A DNA stretch of 64,000 bases from Rariloculus sp963665575 (lineage in GTDB: Bacteria; Pseudomonadota; Gammaproteobacteria; Steroidobacterales; Rariloculaceae): assembly GCA_963665575.2 (NCBI GenBank), contig CAXXDW010000003.1:992001-1056000 (forward strand), given 5' to 3'. Made by a program: the position numbers and the translations under genes. Under the pieces are notes generated by a model. It was not told the DNA's origin. It worked only from the letters and a program-made list of their open reading frames with translations, and searched no databases. Numbering within the stretch: position 1 is the first letter of the stretch; every line of letters starts with the position of its first letter. Shown piece by piece: positions 9,872 through 18,617 of the stretch.

Positions 9872-10363
9872 ATGACTTGGCGCGACCATTTCGGCGACGT
9901 CAGCGCTCAAGGGTTTCAGCTCGTAGGCTCAAGGGACGGGGCGACGCGCATCCTGTGTGACGACTCCACGGGGCTCACCCTCTTTGCCTTCGACCCGCCC
10001 GGTGCCCCGACCAACGACGCGGAGTTCTGGAGGGAACGCCCGCCCTATGTGGTTGCGCACGAGCACGAAGACGCCGCGGGACGCACCACCACAACGGTTC
10101 TCATCGAAACCTCGCGCATTACCAGCGTCTTTCGAGTGCTTCGTCTCGTCAGGTTCTACGGCCGTCGCCGCTCGTCCGTCGTCAGCTTTCTTGCGCCGGA
10201 GGACCTGTTGTCCGCGGCCGAGCTTGCTGAGGTTCGCCGCTTGCTGCAGGACCTGTCGGAGACGCCCCAGCCCCAGGCAGTCGACGGCTTCCTGCGTGCG
10301 GTGTTCGTTTGCGGCGACCTGCTCCGACCACGGAGCGCTTCCCTGCAGGACAGTGCCGCCTGA
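9872..10363 (+). CDS. Hypothetical protein
   Basis: A protein of 163 residues (MTWRDHFGDVSAQGFQLVG...); a GTG start at 9854 would add six residues. It is a mixed alpha/beta soluble protein without signal peptide or membrane segment, and I recognise no motif. The ending CGDLLRPRSASLQDSAA looks disordered. It stands alone between the HNH gene and the CRISPR array. Confidence 0.5.
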   Translation: MTWRDHFGDVSAQGFQLVGSRDGATRILCDDSTGLTLFAFDPPGAPTNDAEFWRERPPYVVAHEHEDAAGRTTTTVLIETSRITSVFRVLRLVRFYGRRRSSVVSFLAPEDLLSAAELAEVRRLLQDLSETPQPQAVDGFLRAVFVCGDLLRPRSASLQDSAA

Positions 10364-10834
10364 GCGGCACCGCCGGGTCACGGAATACGTCCGGAACGAT
10401 TCGAACCAGGTCGTTGCGCCGCTCATTTTCCGGTGCGTGGCGCGGTACCGTGGACGCAGTCGCAGATACCCGTGACGGTTGGGGGCTCGTCCCATTCATG
10501 CGCACACGCGATTCGATCAGATGATCCCGACGAGAAACACTGCCGCGATGGGCGCGTCCCATTCATGCGCACACGCGATTCGATCAGTTCCGGAGCGTCC
10601 CGCCGAAGTCGATGCGTCCACTTGCGCCAGGTTCGTACAGCACGTGCGCGTTGTCGCGAGGACGGCCCGGCGTTCGCGCCACGATTTCCGCAACCTCCCT
10701 GGACGCTTCACGGGCGAAACCTCCATGGCGCTCCCCGTGCGACGGTATGCGGCCGGGCAGTTGCGACCCTTGACGGACGGTTGGCGGTCACCCCGCCGAA
10801 GGGGCACTGTTCGCGGACCCCCGCGGGTGGATTA
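10364..10834. other. Intergenic region at the leader-distal end of the CRISPR array
   Basis: Apart from the two direct repeats at 10488-10587 I see no gene. Overlapping frames on both strands lack coding character. Confidence 0.5.
10488..10587. repeat. Two perfect 33-bp direct repeats separated by 34 bp
   Basis: Copies at 10488-10520 and 10555-10587 are identical (CGTCCCATTCATGCGC... to ...CGATTCGATCAG). Their 67-bp period is close to the 66-bp period of the adjacent CRISPR array, but the sequence is unrelated to its repeat. Confidence 0.7.
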
Positions 10835-12060
10835 GTTTCAATCCGCGCCCCCGCATGGGGGGCGACCCGCGGCGGTCGTCGAGGTTGCGCGTCGGGTCGT
10901 CGTTTCAATCCGCGCCCCCGCATGGGGGGCGACCTTATCAATTCCAAGCGGACGATTTAATCCATATCGTTTCAATCCGCGCCCCCGCATGGGGGGCGAC
11001 TTTAGCCAGGCCGGAATGAAGCCGCGCTGCTTCCGTTTCAATCCGCGCCCCCGCATGGGGGGCGACGTTTCGCCCGTGGGATATCAACGTTCAGATAGAT
11101 GTTTCAATCCGCGCCCCCGCATGGGGGGCGACCGGGAACTTCCCACAATCCTTCGTCGTAGACGTGGTTTCAATCCGCGCCCCCGCATGGGGGGCGACAG
11201 GAGACGCTCGACAGCATCCACAACGCGCCGGTGTTTCAATCCGCGCCCCCGCATGGGGGGCGACGCGGGCGTCGCGTCCGACGACGTGCCGGCCGAGTGG
11301 TTTCAATCCGCGCCCCCGCATGGGGGGCGACCGTACTCCAATTGGCCCTTGATATCATTAACCTTGTTTCAATCCGCGCCCCCGCATGGGGGGCGACCGC
11401 GCCGTGTTTCTAGGGCCGTCGGCATGATCACGTTTCAATCCGCGCCCCCGCATGGGGGGCGACCATAAATCGCCGTCGGGCCGTTCGCGCCAGCCCTGTT
11501 TCAATCCGCGCCCCCGCATGGGGGGCGACCTCAGGTCGGTTTCGTCGGTAATCTCGCCCTCGACGTTTCAATCCGCGCCCCCGCATGGGGGGCGACCAGC
11601 ACGGCCTTATCCATTACCCGTCGTCTCCCGGTTTCAATCCGCGCCCCCGCATGGGGGGCGACGCTCTACCAAACGCTAATGACAGCCGAACCCGGAGTTT
11701 CAATCCGCGCCCCCGCATGGGGGGCGACTAAATGTGTTGCTGTCCGATTTGAGGTCCGGAAAGTTTCAATCCGCGCCCCCGCATGGGGGGCGACAGGTGG
11801 AATTTGGCTCCAATGTACAGCGTGTACGTGTTTCAATCCGCGCCCCCGCATGGGGGGCGACCGGAACAGTTGCTCCTGGAGCTTCTCTGCGGTGTCGTTT
11901 CAATCCGCGCCCCCGCATGGGGGGCGACATCCGTACCGAGTGAATGTCGGTGCGGGATGTAGTTTCAATCCGCGCCCCCGCATGGGGGGCGACGTCGCTC
12001 TCGCACGCTTATTGTTACGTCTCAAGCAGTTTCAATCCGCGCCCCCGCATGGGGGGCGAC
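10835..12060 (-). CRISPR. Type I-C CRISPR array, leader-distal part (19 repeats, 18 spacers)
   Basis: The 32-bp repeat reads GTCGCCCCCC...GGATTGAAAC on the minus strand, the form typical of type I-C, with a palindromic core. All 19 copies are identical, including the terminal one at 10835-10866. Spacers are 33-36 bp, mostly 34-35. Orientation is inferred from the leader and cas genes, which lie to the right. The part is cut off from the leader by the IS21 element at 12065-14168. Its spacer 11795-11829 is related to spacer 14900-14933. Confidence 0.97.
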
Positions 12061-12187
12061 TGCATGTTACGGGCAACCGTAAATTTCCCATTTGTGGCAA
12101 CGCAAAACTGCACACATAGCGGTTTGGCGGCTGATGCGTCGCGGTCCACTCTGTTGGCGAAGCCAACGACAGTGGAGCGACGTATCG

Positions 12188-13207
12188 ATGCATGGATGGG
12201 AGACCCGGATGTTGTTGAAGCACTATTTGGACCAGGGCGTCTCGAAGGCGGAGTTGTCGAGGCGCTTCGGGGTCAGTCGTCGGACGATCCACAGCTGGAT
12301 CGAGTCCGGGCAGTTGGATCGGGATCTGTCCTCCGGCGAGTCAAGCTACACCCCTCGACCGGGCGTCGCGCACAAGCTGGACCCGTACAAGGCGATCATC
12401 GACGAGCGGCTTGAGCAGTTTCCGAAGCTGTCGGCCCAGCGGTTGTTCGACGAGGTCCGCGCGGCGGGTTACCCGGGCGGCTACAGTCGGGTCAGGGAGT
12501 ACGTTCGCCAGGTGCGCCCGCGGGAGCCCACCGAGCCGGTGGTGAGGTTCGAGACGCCGGCGGGGCGTCAGGGCCAGGTGGACTTCGGCACGTTCACATT
12601 ACCGTGGGGTCGGCGTCACGCGCTGCTGGTGGTACTGGGCTACTCGAGGCTGTTGTGGCTGCGCTTCTACCGCCGCCAGACGATGACGGTGCTGATGGAA
12701 GGCTTGGAGAGCGCGTTCGCCCACTTCGGCGGGGTTCCTGGGGAGCTGCTGTTCGACCAGATGCGTTCGGTGGTGATCTCTGACGAACGGATCGGCGGCG
12801 GGGCCCTGATGCTCAACGCGGAGTTTTTGCGATTTGCCGCGCACTGGGGGTTCACGCCGCGCTCGTGCCGGCCCTACCGGGCCCGGACGAAGGGCAAGGT
12901 CGAGCGGCCGATCCGCTATCTGCGGGAGAGTTTTTTCTACGGCCGCACGTTCGTCAACGATGCCGATCTCAACGACCAGGCCATCGGTTGGCTGAACGGC
13001 ACAGCCAACGTGCGGCGCCACGGCACCACGGGCGAGCGCCCGATGGATCGTTTCGAACGCGACGAACGACACACGTTGCAGCCCTTGGCCGGCCATCCCT
13101 ACCGACGATTGGGTGCGCAGCGGCGCGGCGTGGCGGCCCGGCCGGTCGCCAGGACCGTGGAGGTCGAGCGCCGTTCGCTACGAGTCTACGCGCGGGCGGT
13201 ACGGTGA
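12188..13207 (+). CDS. istA: IS21-family transposase
   Basis: A protein of 339 residues, started at the ATG at 12188 with GGAG upstream; the frame is open to 12092 but that extension runs into the terminal repeat. An N-terminal helix-turn-helix (VSKAELSRRFGVSRRTIHSW) binds the IS ends. The DDE catalytic core is visible as GQVDFGTF (first Asp), ELLFDQMRS (second Asp) and TKGKVERPIRYLRE (Glu). It makes the strand cuts and transfer together with IstB. Its stop overlaps the istB start by 4 bp, so the two are translationally coupled. Confidence 0.92.
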   Translation: MHGWETRMLLKHYLDQGVSKAELSRRFGVSRRTIHSWIESGQLDRDLSSGESSYTPRPGVAHKLDPYKAIIDERLEQFPKLSAQRLFDEVRAAGYPGGYSRVREYVRQVRPREPTEPVVRFETPAGRQGQVDFGTFTLPWGRRHALLVVLGYSRLLWLRFYRRQTMTVLMEGLESAFAHFGGVPGELLFDQMRSVVISDERIGGGALMLNAEFLRFAAHWGFTPRSCRPYRARTKGKVERPIRYLRESFFYGRTFVNDADLNDQAIGWLNGTANVRRHGTTGERPMDRFERDERHTLQPLAGHPYRRLGAQRRGVAARPVARTVEVERRSLRVYARAVR

Positions 13208-14001
13208 AGGCCGCGACCGACAGCCGCCGCGAGCGGGTCAGGGCGATGCTGGCGGACCTGAAGATGCCCGGTGCGCTGGAAGTCGTCGACGAGATCCTGG
13301 CACAGGCCGACGGTGGGACCGTGACGGCCACCGAAGCGATCGAGCAACTACTCAGCGCGCACATCGTGCTGCGCAACAACCGCCGGCTGCAGACCGCGAT
13401 GCGCGCCTCTCGGCTGCCGGCCATCAAGACGCTGGCGCAGTTCGACTTCGCCTTCCAGCCCAGCATCAAGCGCGAGCAGATCGAGAGTCTGCACGAACTC
13501 GGGTTCCTCGAGCGCGCCGAGAACGTCGTGTTTTTAGGCCCGCCCGGGGTGGGCAAGACGCACTTGGCGATCAGTCTTGCGATCGCCGCGGCGGAGTCCG
13601 GACGACGCGTGTACTACGGCACGCTGGCCGCGCTGATCGAGTCGCTCATGCAGGCCAGAGCGGCCGGCAACCTGGCCCGGCGGCTGCGCGTACTGACGCA
13701 TCCGGCGCTGCTGGTGGTCGACGAGATCGGCTACTTGCCCGTGAGCCAGGACGACGCCGTGCTGTTCTTCCAGCTCATCAACGCCCGCCACGAGCGCGTC
13801 TCCACGGTATTGACGTCGAACAAGGGCTTCGAGGAATGGGGCAGCGTGCTGGGTGACGAGGTCATGGCCGCGGCGCTGATCGATCGACTGCTGCACCACT
13901 GCCACATCGTCAACATCCGCGGCAACAGCTACCGGATGCGCCATCACCAGGACCTGTTGAGACCCGCAACAGAGGATCGGCGCGACGGAGCTGGACCATG
14001 A
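13204..14001 (+). CDS. istB: IS21-family helper ATPase
   Basis: A protein of 265 residues starting at a GTG within the GTGA overlap with istA; an internal ATG at 13246 is an alternative. It is an AAA+ ATPase with Walker A GPPGVGKTHL, Walker B LLVVDEIGYLP, and the typical IS21 pattern GSVLGDEVMAAALIDRLLHH. IstB helps choose the target and stimulates IstA. Length matches the family. No disabling change is seen. Confidence 0.93.
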   Translation: MKAATDSRRERVRAMLADLKMPGALEVVDEILAQADGGTVTATEAIEQLLSAHIVLRNNRRLQTAMRASRLPAIKTLAQFDFAFQPSIKREQIESLHELGFLERAENVVFLGPPGVGKTHLAISLAIAAAESGRRVYYGTLAALIESLMQARAAGNLARRLRVLTHPALLVVDEIGYLPVSQDDAVLFFQLINARHERVSTVLTSNKGFEEWGSVLGDEVMAAALIDRLLHHCHIVNIRGNSYRMRHHQDLLRPATEDRRDGAGP

Positions 14002-14116
14002 AAGGTGGCAGCGCGCAGTTTGGGTGGACCTCCGGTCTCTACGCTCCCTGCGTTCAACCCAAACTGCGAAGACCGGAAAGACGCTGGGACGTTAGCGCCG
14101 GAAAGTCCGCTCCGGA
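14002..14116. other. IS21 right-hand non-coding segment
   Basis: The short stretch between the istB stop and the right terminal repeats contains no gene. An inverted repeat around GTTTGGGTGGACC / TTCAACCCAAACTG is visible near 14018-14066. Confidence 0.5.
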
Positions 14117-14203
14117 TGTGTGCAGTTTTCAGTTGCCAAAAGTGTGCAGTTTTCGATTGCCATTGACACTGCACAACATGCGAGGCCACATCGCCACCGT
14201 CGG

Positions 14204-15098
14204 GTTTCAATCCGCGCCCCCGCATGGGGGGCGACCTGCGATGCGCAGTGCGTTGTCCGCTTGGTTGATGTTTCAATCCGCGCCCCCGCATGGGGGGCGA
14301 CCCGCCTGCGATGTCGAAGCGTATACCAGCAGTCAGGTTTCAATCCGCGCCCCCGCATGGGGGGCGACATGTCGGCGCTCAAAACGCTGATAGACGCCAA
14401 TTCGGTTTCAATCCGCGCCCCCGCATGGGGGGCGACGTGCGGCATTCGGTACATCGAACGGTTGCAGGCGTTTCAATCCGCGCCCCCGCATGGGGGGCGA
14501 CCGCTGCGTCGTGTCGCGAGAATTACGACTATCCTGTTTCAATCCGCGCCCCCGCATGGGGGGCGACTGAACCCCCCGACGTTAGTTCCCGCTGTGATCG
14601 TGTTTCAATCCGCGCCCCCGCATGGGGGGCGACACCGAAGGAGGCGCAATGGGAACTACGCCTGCGAGTTTCAATCCGCGCCCCCGCATGGGGGGCGACG
14701 CCCACTGAGGAGCAACCATGACCGCGCTTATCAAGTTTCAATCCGCGCCCCCGCATGGGGGGCGACCGGCCGCTTACGGGGAAAATGACAAGTTCGTAGA
14801 GTTTCAATCCGCGCCCCCGCATGGGGGGCGACACGACGTCGCCGTGCTCGATCGGGCGGTCCGGCTTGTTTCAATCCGCGCCCCCGCATGGGGGGCGACG
14901 GTGGAATCCTGCTCCAATGTACAACGTGAACGTGTTTCAATCCGCGCCCCCGCATGGGGGGCGACCACCGAACCGCTAACGCCGTGTCCCGTACCGGCCT
15001 GTTTCAATCCGCGCCCCCGCATGGGGGGCGACTGGCGGAGGGCGGGGACATCGTCTGGACGGCGGTGTTTCAATCCGCGCCCCCGCATGGGGGGCGAC
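14204..15098 (-). CRISPR. Type I-C CRISPR array, leader-proximal part (14 repeats, 13 spacers)
   Basis: It has the same invariant 32-bp repeat as the 10835-12060 part, with the same 33-36 bp spacers. The repeat at 15067-15098 is nearest to the leader, so these are the most recently acquired spacers. Together with the leader-distal part and the interrupted spacer, the ancestral array had 33 repeats and 32 spacers. Spacers 14634-14667 and 14700-14734 each contain a Shine-Dalgarno-like motif and an ATG. Confidence 0.97.
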
Positions 15099-15280
15099 TC
15101 CATCACTCTAACTAATTGTCAAAGACCGGAAAATTCGCAGGTTTCCGCGAATCTCCCTCGCGATCGGGGGAAAGTGGCGATGTTCGGTTCATCCCCAAAC
15201 AAGAAACTCCGATAAAACAAGCCTTTGGACAGTTCGCGAACCTCCCCGGGAATCTATGGTCGCTTCGGGTTCGCACACAC
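15099..15280 (-). promoter_or_regulatory. CRISPR leader
   Basis: A 182-bp gene-free, locally AT-richer stretch lies between the first repeat and the cas2 stop. On the minus strand it ends with TTGACAATTAGTTAGAGTG just before the first repeat, a plausible promoter and integration-directing zone. The assignment follows from its position. Confidence 0.75.
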
Positions 15281-15571
15281 TCAGAAGATCATAGGTTCGT
15301 CGGGAACGTAGGCCGGTTTCGCTCCCACATGCTCGACCCTGGGCCTCCAGTTCGCCCCCAGCCGGTAGAATCGGAGGCTGTCGGTCGCTGGATCGATCTC
15401 CCCTACCAGCCGGGCTCGAAGAGCCACCCACTGGGCCGGATCGACCTGGCACTCGAACACGGAAAACTGGACTCGTTGACCGTAGTCCTTGCATGCCTTT
15501 GCGACCCGGCGGAGGCGACGCCGTCCAGCAGCGTCCTCCGTCGAAACGTCGTAGGTGACCAGCATCAGCAT
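15281..15571 (-). CDS. cas2: CRISPR-associated protein Cas2 (type I-C)
   Basis: A protein of 96 residues with the ferredoxin-like start MLMLVTYDVSTEDAAGRRRL and the conserved Asp after TYD. The segment YGQRVQFSVFECQVDPAQW is characteristic of Cas2. It forms the central dimer of the Cas1-Cas2 integrase that inserts new spacers beside the leader. It is the last gene of the cas operon, 8 bp after cas1 and directly in front of the leader. Confidence 0.95.
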   Translation of the reverse strand: MLMLVTYDVSTEDAAGRRRLRRVAKACKDYGQRVQFSVFECQVDPAQWVALRARLVGEIDPATDSLRFYRLGANWRPRVEHVGAKPAYVPDEPMIF

Positions 15572-15579
15572 CGGGCTTG

Positions 15580-16620
15580 CTACTTCCAGACGAATGGGGG
15601 ATAGCCGTCCAAATCTCCTCTGAGCCGTCTGGCCAGGAGATTCGCCTGCAGAAACGGCACGAGCCCGAGAGTCGTCCTTTCGCCGAGGAACGAGTGCATC
15701 AACTCGTCCCTTTTCCTCTCCTGATAGGCGACCAGCACCTTCTTGCGACCTTCGACTCCGAGCGAGACGGCTCCGCTCACGGCTGTCTCGAAGTCCTTGC
15801 CGGAAAGCTGCCTCCGATTGATCAGCGAAAGTGCGAGCCGGTCCGCCAGAACCGGACGGAGTTCCTCCATCAGGTCGAGCGCCAGGCTCGGCCTGCCGGG
15901 TCTCTCGCGGTGCAGGAATCCGACGGCCGGATCGAGACCGACTGTTTCGACCGCCGACCGGTAGTCGTTCGCCAGGAGCGCGTATAGGAACGACAGCAGG
16001 GCGTTGACGGGGTCGAGTGGAGGCCGCTTCGACCTCTGGGCGAAGACGAAGGTCGGCCTGTCGCCGCGAATCAGGTCGTCAAAGACCTCCCAGTACGCCC
16101 GGGCCGCTTCCCCTTCCATTCCTCTCAGGGAGTCCGTGGAGGAAGCTCGAACGGATCGCCTGGATCCGCCCGTCAGGCGTCGGACACAACGGTCGAGCCG
16201 TTCCGCGACAGCCTCCGAATGGTCCGATCCGTGATCCCGGACTGCCCGCCGGACCACGGCCCTCTGGTTCAGGAGCTTCCCGATGACGATCCCCCGGACC
16301 ACTTCCGACGTTGCATTCTCGTCGTCCGCCGCCCGGTACTGTCCCCGGCGAAGCAACACATTCCCGGAAGTCGGACCCTCGACCCGGGCGAGAAACCTTC
16401 CACTCCGCCCCAGGAACGAAAGACGAACACCCTTCTCCGCGCAGTGGCCCATCAAGGCTGGAGATACCCCGATGGATCCGAAACAGACAATGGCTCCTAG
16501 AAGATGCACCGGTACTCGACCTCTTTCCTCGTCTCCGACCCTGATCACGGCGTTCTCGCCGTCCTTGCGCAGGTGGGCTCCCACAGAGGTCACGTAGAGC
16601 GTGTTCAGGTGACGCTTCAC
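15580..16620 (-). CDS. cas1: CRISPR-associated integrase Cas1 (type I-C)
   Basis: A protein of 346 residues with a GTG start that overlaps the cas4 stop by 4 bp (GTGA). The N-terminal beta domain (MKRHLNTLYVTSVGAHLRKD) is followed by the helical catalytic domain. Metal-ligand positions are visible in LRGMEGEAARAYW (Glu), in AVGFLHRERPGRPSLALD (His) and in DLMEELRPVLADR (acidic). Cas1 catalyses spacer integration with Cas2, and in I-C systems Cas4 helps select PAM-bearing prespacers. It appears intact. Confidence 0.96.
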   Translation of the reverse strand: MKRHLNTLYVTSVGAHLRKDGENAVIRVGDEERGRVPVHLLGAIVCFGSIGVSPALMGHCAEKGVRLSFLGRSGRFLARVEGPTSGNVLLRRGQYRAADDENATSEVVRGIVIGKLLNQRAVVRRAVRDHGSDHSEAVAERLDRCVRRLTGGSRRSVRASSTDSLRGMEGEAARAYWEVFDDLIRGDRPTFVFAQRSKRPPLDPVNALLSFLYALLANDYRSAVETVGLDPAVGFLHRERPGRPSLALDLMEELRPVLADRLALSLINRRQLSGKDFETAVSGAVSLGVEGRKKVLVAYQERKRDELMHSFLGERTTLGLVPFLQANLLARRLRGDLDGYPPFVWK

Positions 16621-17261
16621 GTCGGTCGGTCCTCGACCGCCGCGGAAATGTAGGAGAGGACGCCGCCGGTTCCCGTCCCGGCCTCAGGTTGGCAGACGGG
16701 CTCCAGCGAACAGGCGCTGCACTTCTTCGGCTCGTACTCCGGAGGAGGGGTCTCCCCCGACGCCATCATCCTTCGGGCCTCTTCCGCTGTCCGCCCCGTC
16801 AGATCCCGGAGGCCGGAATCGAAAACCACTTCCTTCCGACGCCGGGTCCTGCCATAGAACAGATTCCCAGACGGAACCTGCAGCCCCGTCATCTCCTCGA
16901 TGCAGAGGGCCTGGGCGCAGAGCTGGACCTCGTCGGCTCGATGGGATTTGGGGCGTCCCCGCTTGTACTCGACCGGATGAGGACGTCGGCCTCCGTCGAG
17001 CATTTCGATCACGTCCGCGTATCCGAACAGTCCAAGCTTCGACGACCGCAGGGGAACGCTTCGATGAACGACCAAGTCCCTACGGGACTCGGACTCTCCG
17101 GACTCGACCCGCCGGTGCAGCATCCGTCCCTCGGCCGTGTGGAAGTTCTCCTTCCACTGCCGCTCGACGTGGATCAGGGCGCACTGCCGCGGGCAGTACA
17201 GCATGTGCTGGAGAGCCGAGATCGGAATCGATTCGTCTTCGGCTTCAGGATCCATCTGCAT
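16617..17261 (-). CDS. cas4: CRISPR-associated exonuclease Cas4 (type I-C)
   Basis: A protein of 214 residues from the ATG at 17261; the ATG at 17255 is equally possible, and a longer in-frame extension overlaps cas7. It has the RecB-like nuclease signature HPVEYKRGRPK and four Cys for an Fe-S cluster: the first in LQHMLYCPRQCALIHVE and the others in KKCSACSLEPVCQPE. Cas4 trims prespacers and checks the PAM during adaptation. It lies 19 bp after cas7 and overlaps cas1 by 4 bp. Confidence 0.95.
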   Translation of the reverse strand: MQMDPEAEDESIPISALQHMLYCPRQCALIHVERQWKENFHTAEGRMLHRRVESGESESRRDLVVHRSVPLRSSKLGLFGYADVIEMLDGGRRPHPVEYKRGRPKSHRADEVQLCAQALCIEEMTGLQVPSGNLFYGRTRRRKEVVFDSGLRDLTGRTAEEARRMMASGETPPPEYEPKKCSACSLEPVCQPEAGTGTGGVLSYISAAVEDRPT

Positions 17262-17280
17262 CCGCCGTACGCACCGTCCG

Positions 17281-18192
17281 TTAGAAGCATTCCAAGATCT
17301 CGACTCCGGACGGAAGATGCTCCCGATCGACCCGGACCTCGTAGTCTTCGAACGCACGGGCCGGAGGGAGTCCAGGCGCTCCGATCGGATGGGACTTTCC
17401 GTCCACCGCCCGGGCGACTTCAACCCTGCGGAGCAGCTTGTGGGACTGGGCGTTGCCGATGTCGCTCTCGTGCCGGAAGACGACCAGCCTCCGGGCCGCC
17501 ATCTCTCCCCGGGCGGCGGACCGGTCGTGATCGAACATTTGCTCGAGCGCCGACCAGAACAGCTCCAGGTCCTCCTCGGAAAAACCCGTTCCCTTGCCTC
17601 CGGAACCCGCCAGACGGGCCGATATAAACCCGTGGACCCTGTACAGGCCGTACGGGACGATGTGCTTGCGGCCCATGGTCCGCTCCTTGTCGGCGTCGGC
17701 CTCGTTGGTCACCGCCATCCGGGTGACCGCGACATCGAGCGGGATGATCGGCTCGACGGATTGTCCGAAAGCGAACTGGACCGGGCCTCGGACCTGACCG
17801 CAGTTGACCTCGGTCGTCATCACGGCCCCGAAGGTCCTCACATCGAAAAAGTTCTCGCACATCCAGGCTGTCAGCGCTTCGGCCTTCGCCCGATCCTTCG
17901 GGAGCTTCTTCGCCACCCGTTTCTCGCCGGGAAGAGCCTCGTCCCAAGCCCGGGCATGCTGATTATTGAGCACCGCCTTCTCCGCCACGTAGATCTCGTA
18001 ACCCGGATCGTCGGGCTTCGTCATCGAGACGAAATTGCGGACCTTCCGCTTCAAGGAGACGTCCGAAATCAGGCCTCTGCCAGTTTGGGGATCGGACCTC
18101 GGGAGGTTTCCGGCGTCCGGATCGCCGTTGGGGTTCCCGTTGGTCACGTCGATCAGATAGGCGAAGTCGTAGCGATTCTGGATCGGTGTCAT
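17281..18192 (-). CDS. cas7: Cascade backbone protein Cas7 (Csd2, type I-C)
   Basis: A protein of 303 residues. The start region MTPIQNRYDFAYLIDVTNGN continues with PNGDPDAGNLPR, the hallmark of the Csd2/Cas7 group, followed by GLISDVSLKRKVRNFV. Cas7 polymerises along the crRNA spacer. The ATG at 18192 sits in an ATGA overlap with the cas8c stop, so the two are coupled. No frameshift is seen. Confidence 0.96.
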   Translation of the reverse strand: MTPIQNRYDFAYLIDVTNGNPNGDPDAGNLPRSDPQTGRGLISDVSLKRKVRNFVSMTKPDDPGYEIYVAEKAVLNNQHARAWDEALPGEKRVAKKLPKDRAKAEALTAWMCENFFDVRTFGAVMTTEVNCGQVRGPVQFAFGQSVEPIIPLDVAVTRMAVTNEADADKERTMGRKHIVPYGLYRVHGFISARLAGSGGKGTGFSEEDLELFWSALEQMFDHDRSAARGEMAARRLVVFRHESDIGNAQSHKLLRRVEVARAVDGKSHPIGAPGLPPARAFEDYEVRVDREHLPSGVEILECF

Positions 18193-18617
18193 TGGGGCTC
18201 CTCTTGGCCGGAAGCGACCGTTTCGTTCGCTTCCCCGTTCTCTTCGCCGCCGGACGGTTCTGCTTTCTTTGTCCGGTGGGTCTGGTGGTAGTAGCCGAGC
18301 GCGAACCGCCCCTGTTCTTCCAGGGACAGCACTCGGGGGAATTCGGGGCCGAGTTTCGTCAGAACCCCAGCGATCTCCTGCTCGTACCAGTGAGCTAGGC
18401 CCCCGCTTCCCTTCTTCCGGAGGGAACCCAGGTGGTGGATCGATCCGCGGGCCAGCAGGGGGAATACGACGACAGGCGTAGCCGAAGCCGAGCCGTAGTA
18501 CCGGTCCTTGAGCGTCGCGTTCGTCTCGCCCAACGCGGCGAATTGCAGCCGGTCGTAAAGCGAAAACGCGCGTCCCAGTAGGTAGGCCGGGTGGTCATGG
18601 TTTGGGTCAAGGCTCAT
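18189..18617 (-). CDS. cas11c: Internal translation product Cas11c (small Cascade subunit)
   Basis: It is in frame with cas8c, starting at codon 476 (MSLDPNHDHPAYLLGRAFSL), and would give 142 residues. The minus-strand sequence GAGGAGG lies 8 bases before this ATG, a better ribosome site than at most genes here. Internal translation of Cas11 from cas8c is established for type I-C systems, and the DHPAYLLGR segment marks the usual start. The site is seen directly; translation here is inferred. Confidence 0.75.
   Translation of the reverse strand: MSLDPNHDHPAYLLGRAFSLYDRLQFAALGETNATLKDRYYGSASATPVVVFPLLARGSIHHLGSLRKKGSGGLAHWYEQEIAGVLTKLGPEFPRVLSLEEQGRFALGYYHQTHRTKKAEPSGGEENGEANETVASGQEEPQ

Larger units (their letters stand above)
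12065..14168 (+). mobile_element. IS21-family insertion sequence inside the CRISPR array
   Basis: A 2104-bp element carrying istA and istB. The ends start TGT and finish ACA. The terminal 52 bp at 12065-12116 and 14117-14168 form imperfect inverted repeats (40 of 52 matching) with internal motifs GGCAAC and AAAACTGCACACA. The flanks carry a 5-bp target duplication, CTGCA, at 12060-12064 and 14169-14173. Removing the element and one duplication rebuilds a 34-bp spacer from 12061-12064 plus 14174-14203. Both genes look intact, so the element may still be active. Confidence 0.93.

Noticed and set aside
10835..15100. Long open frames with repeated FNPRPRMGGD, FQSAPPHGGR or VSIRAPAWGAT motifs
   Set aside because: They are translations of the 32-bp CRISPR repeat in three frames, not a repeat protein.
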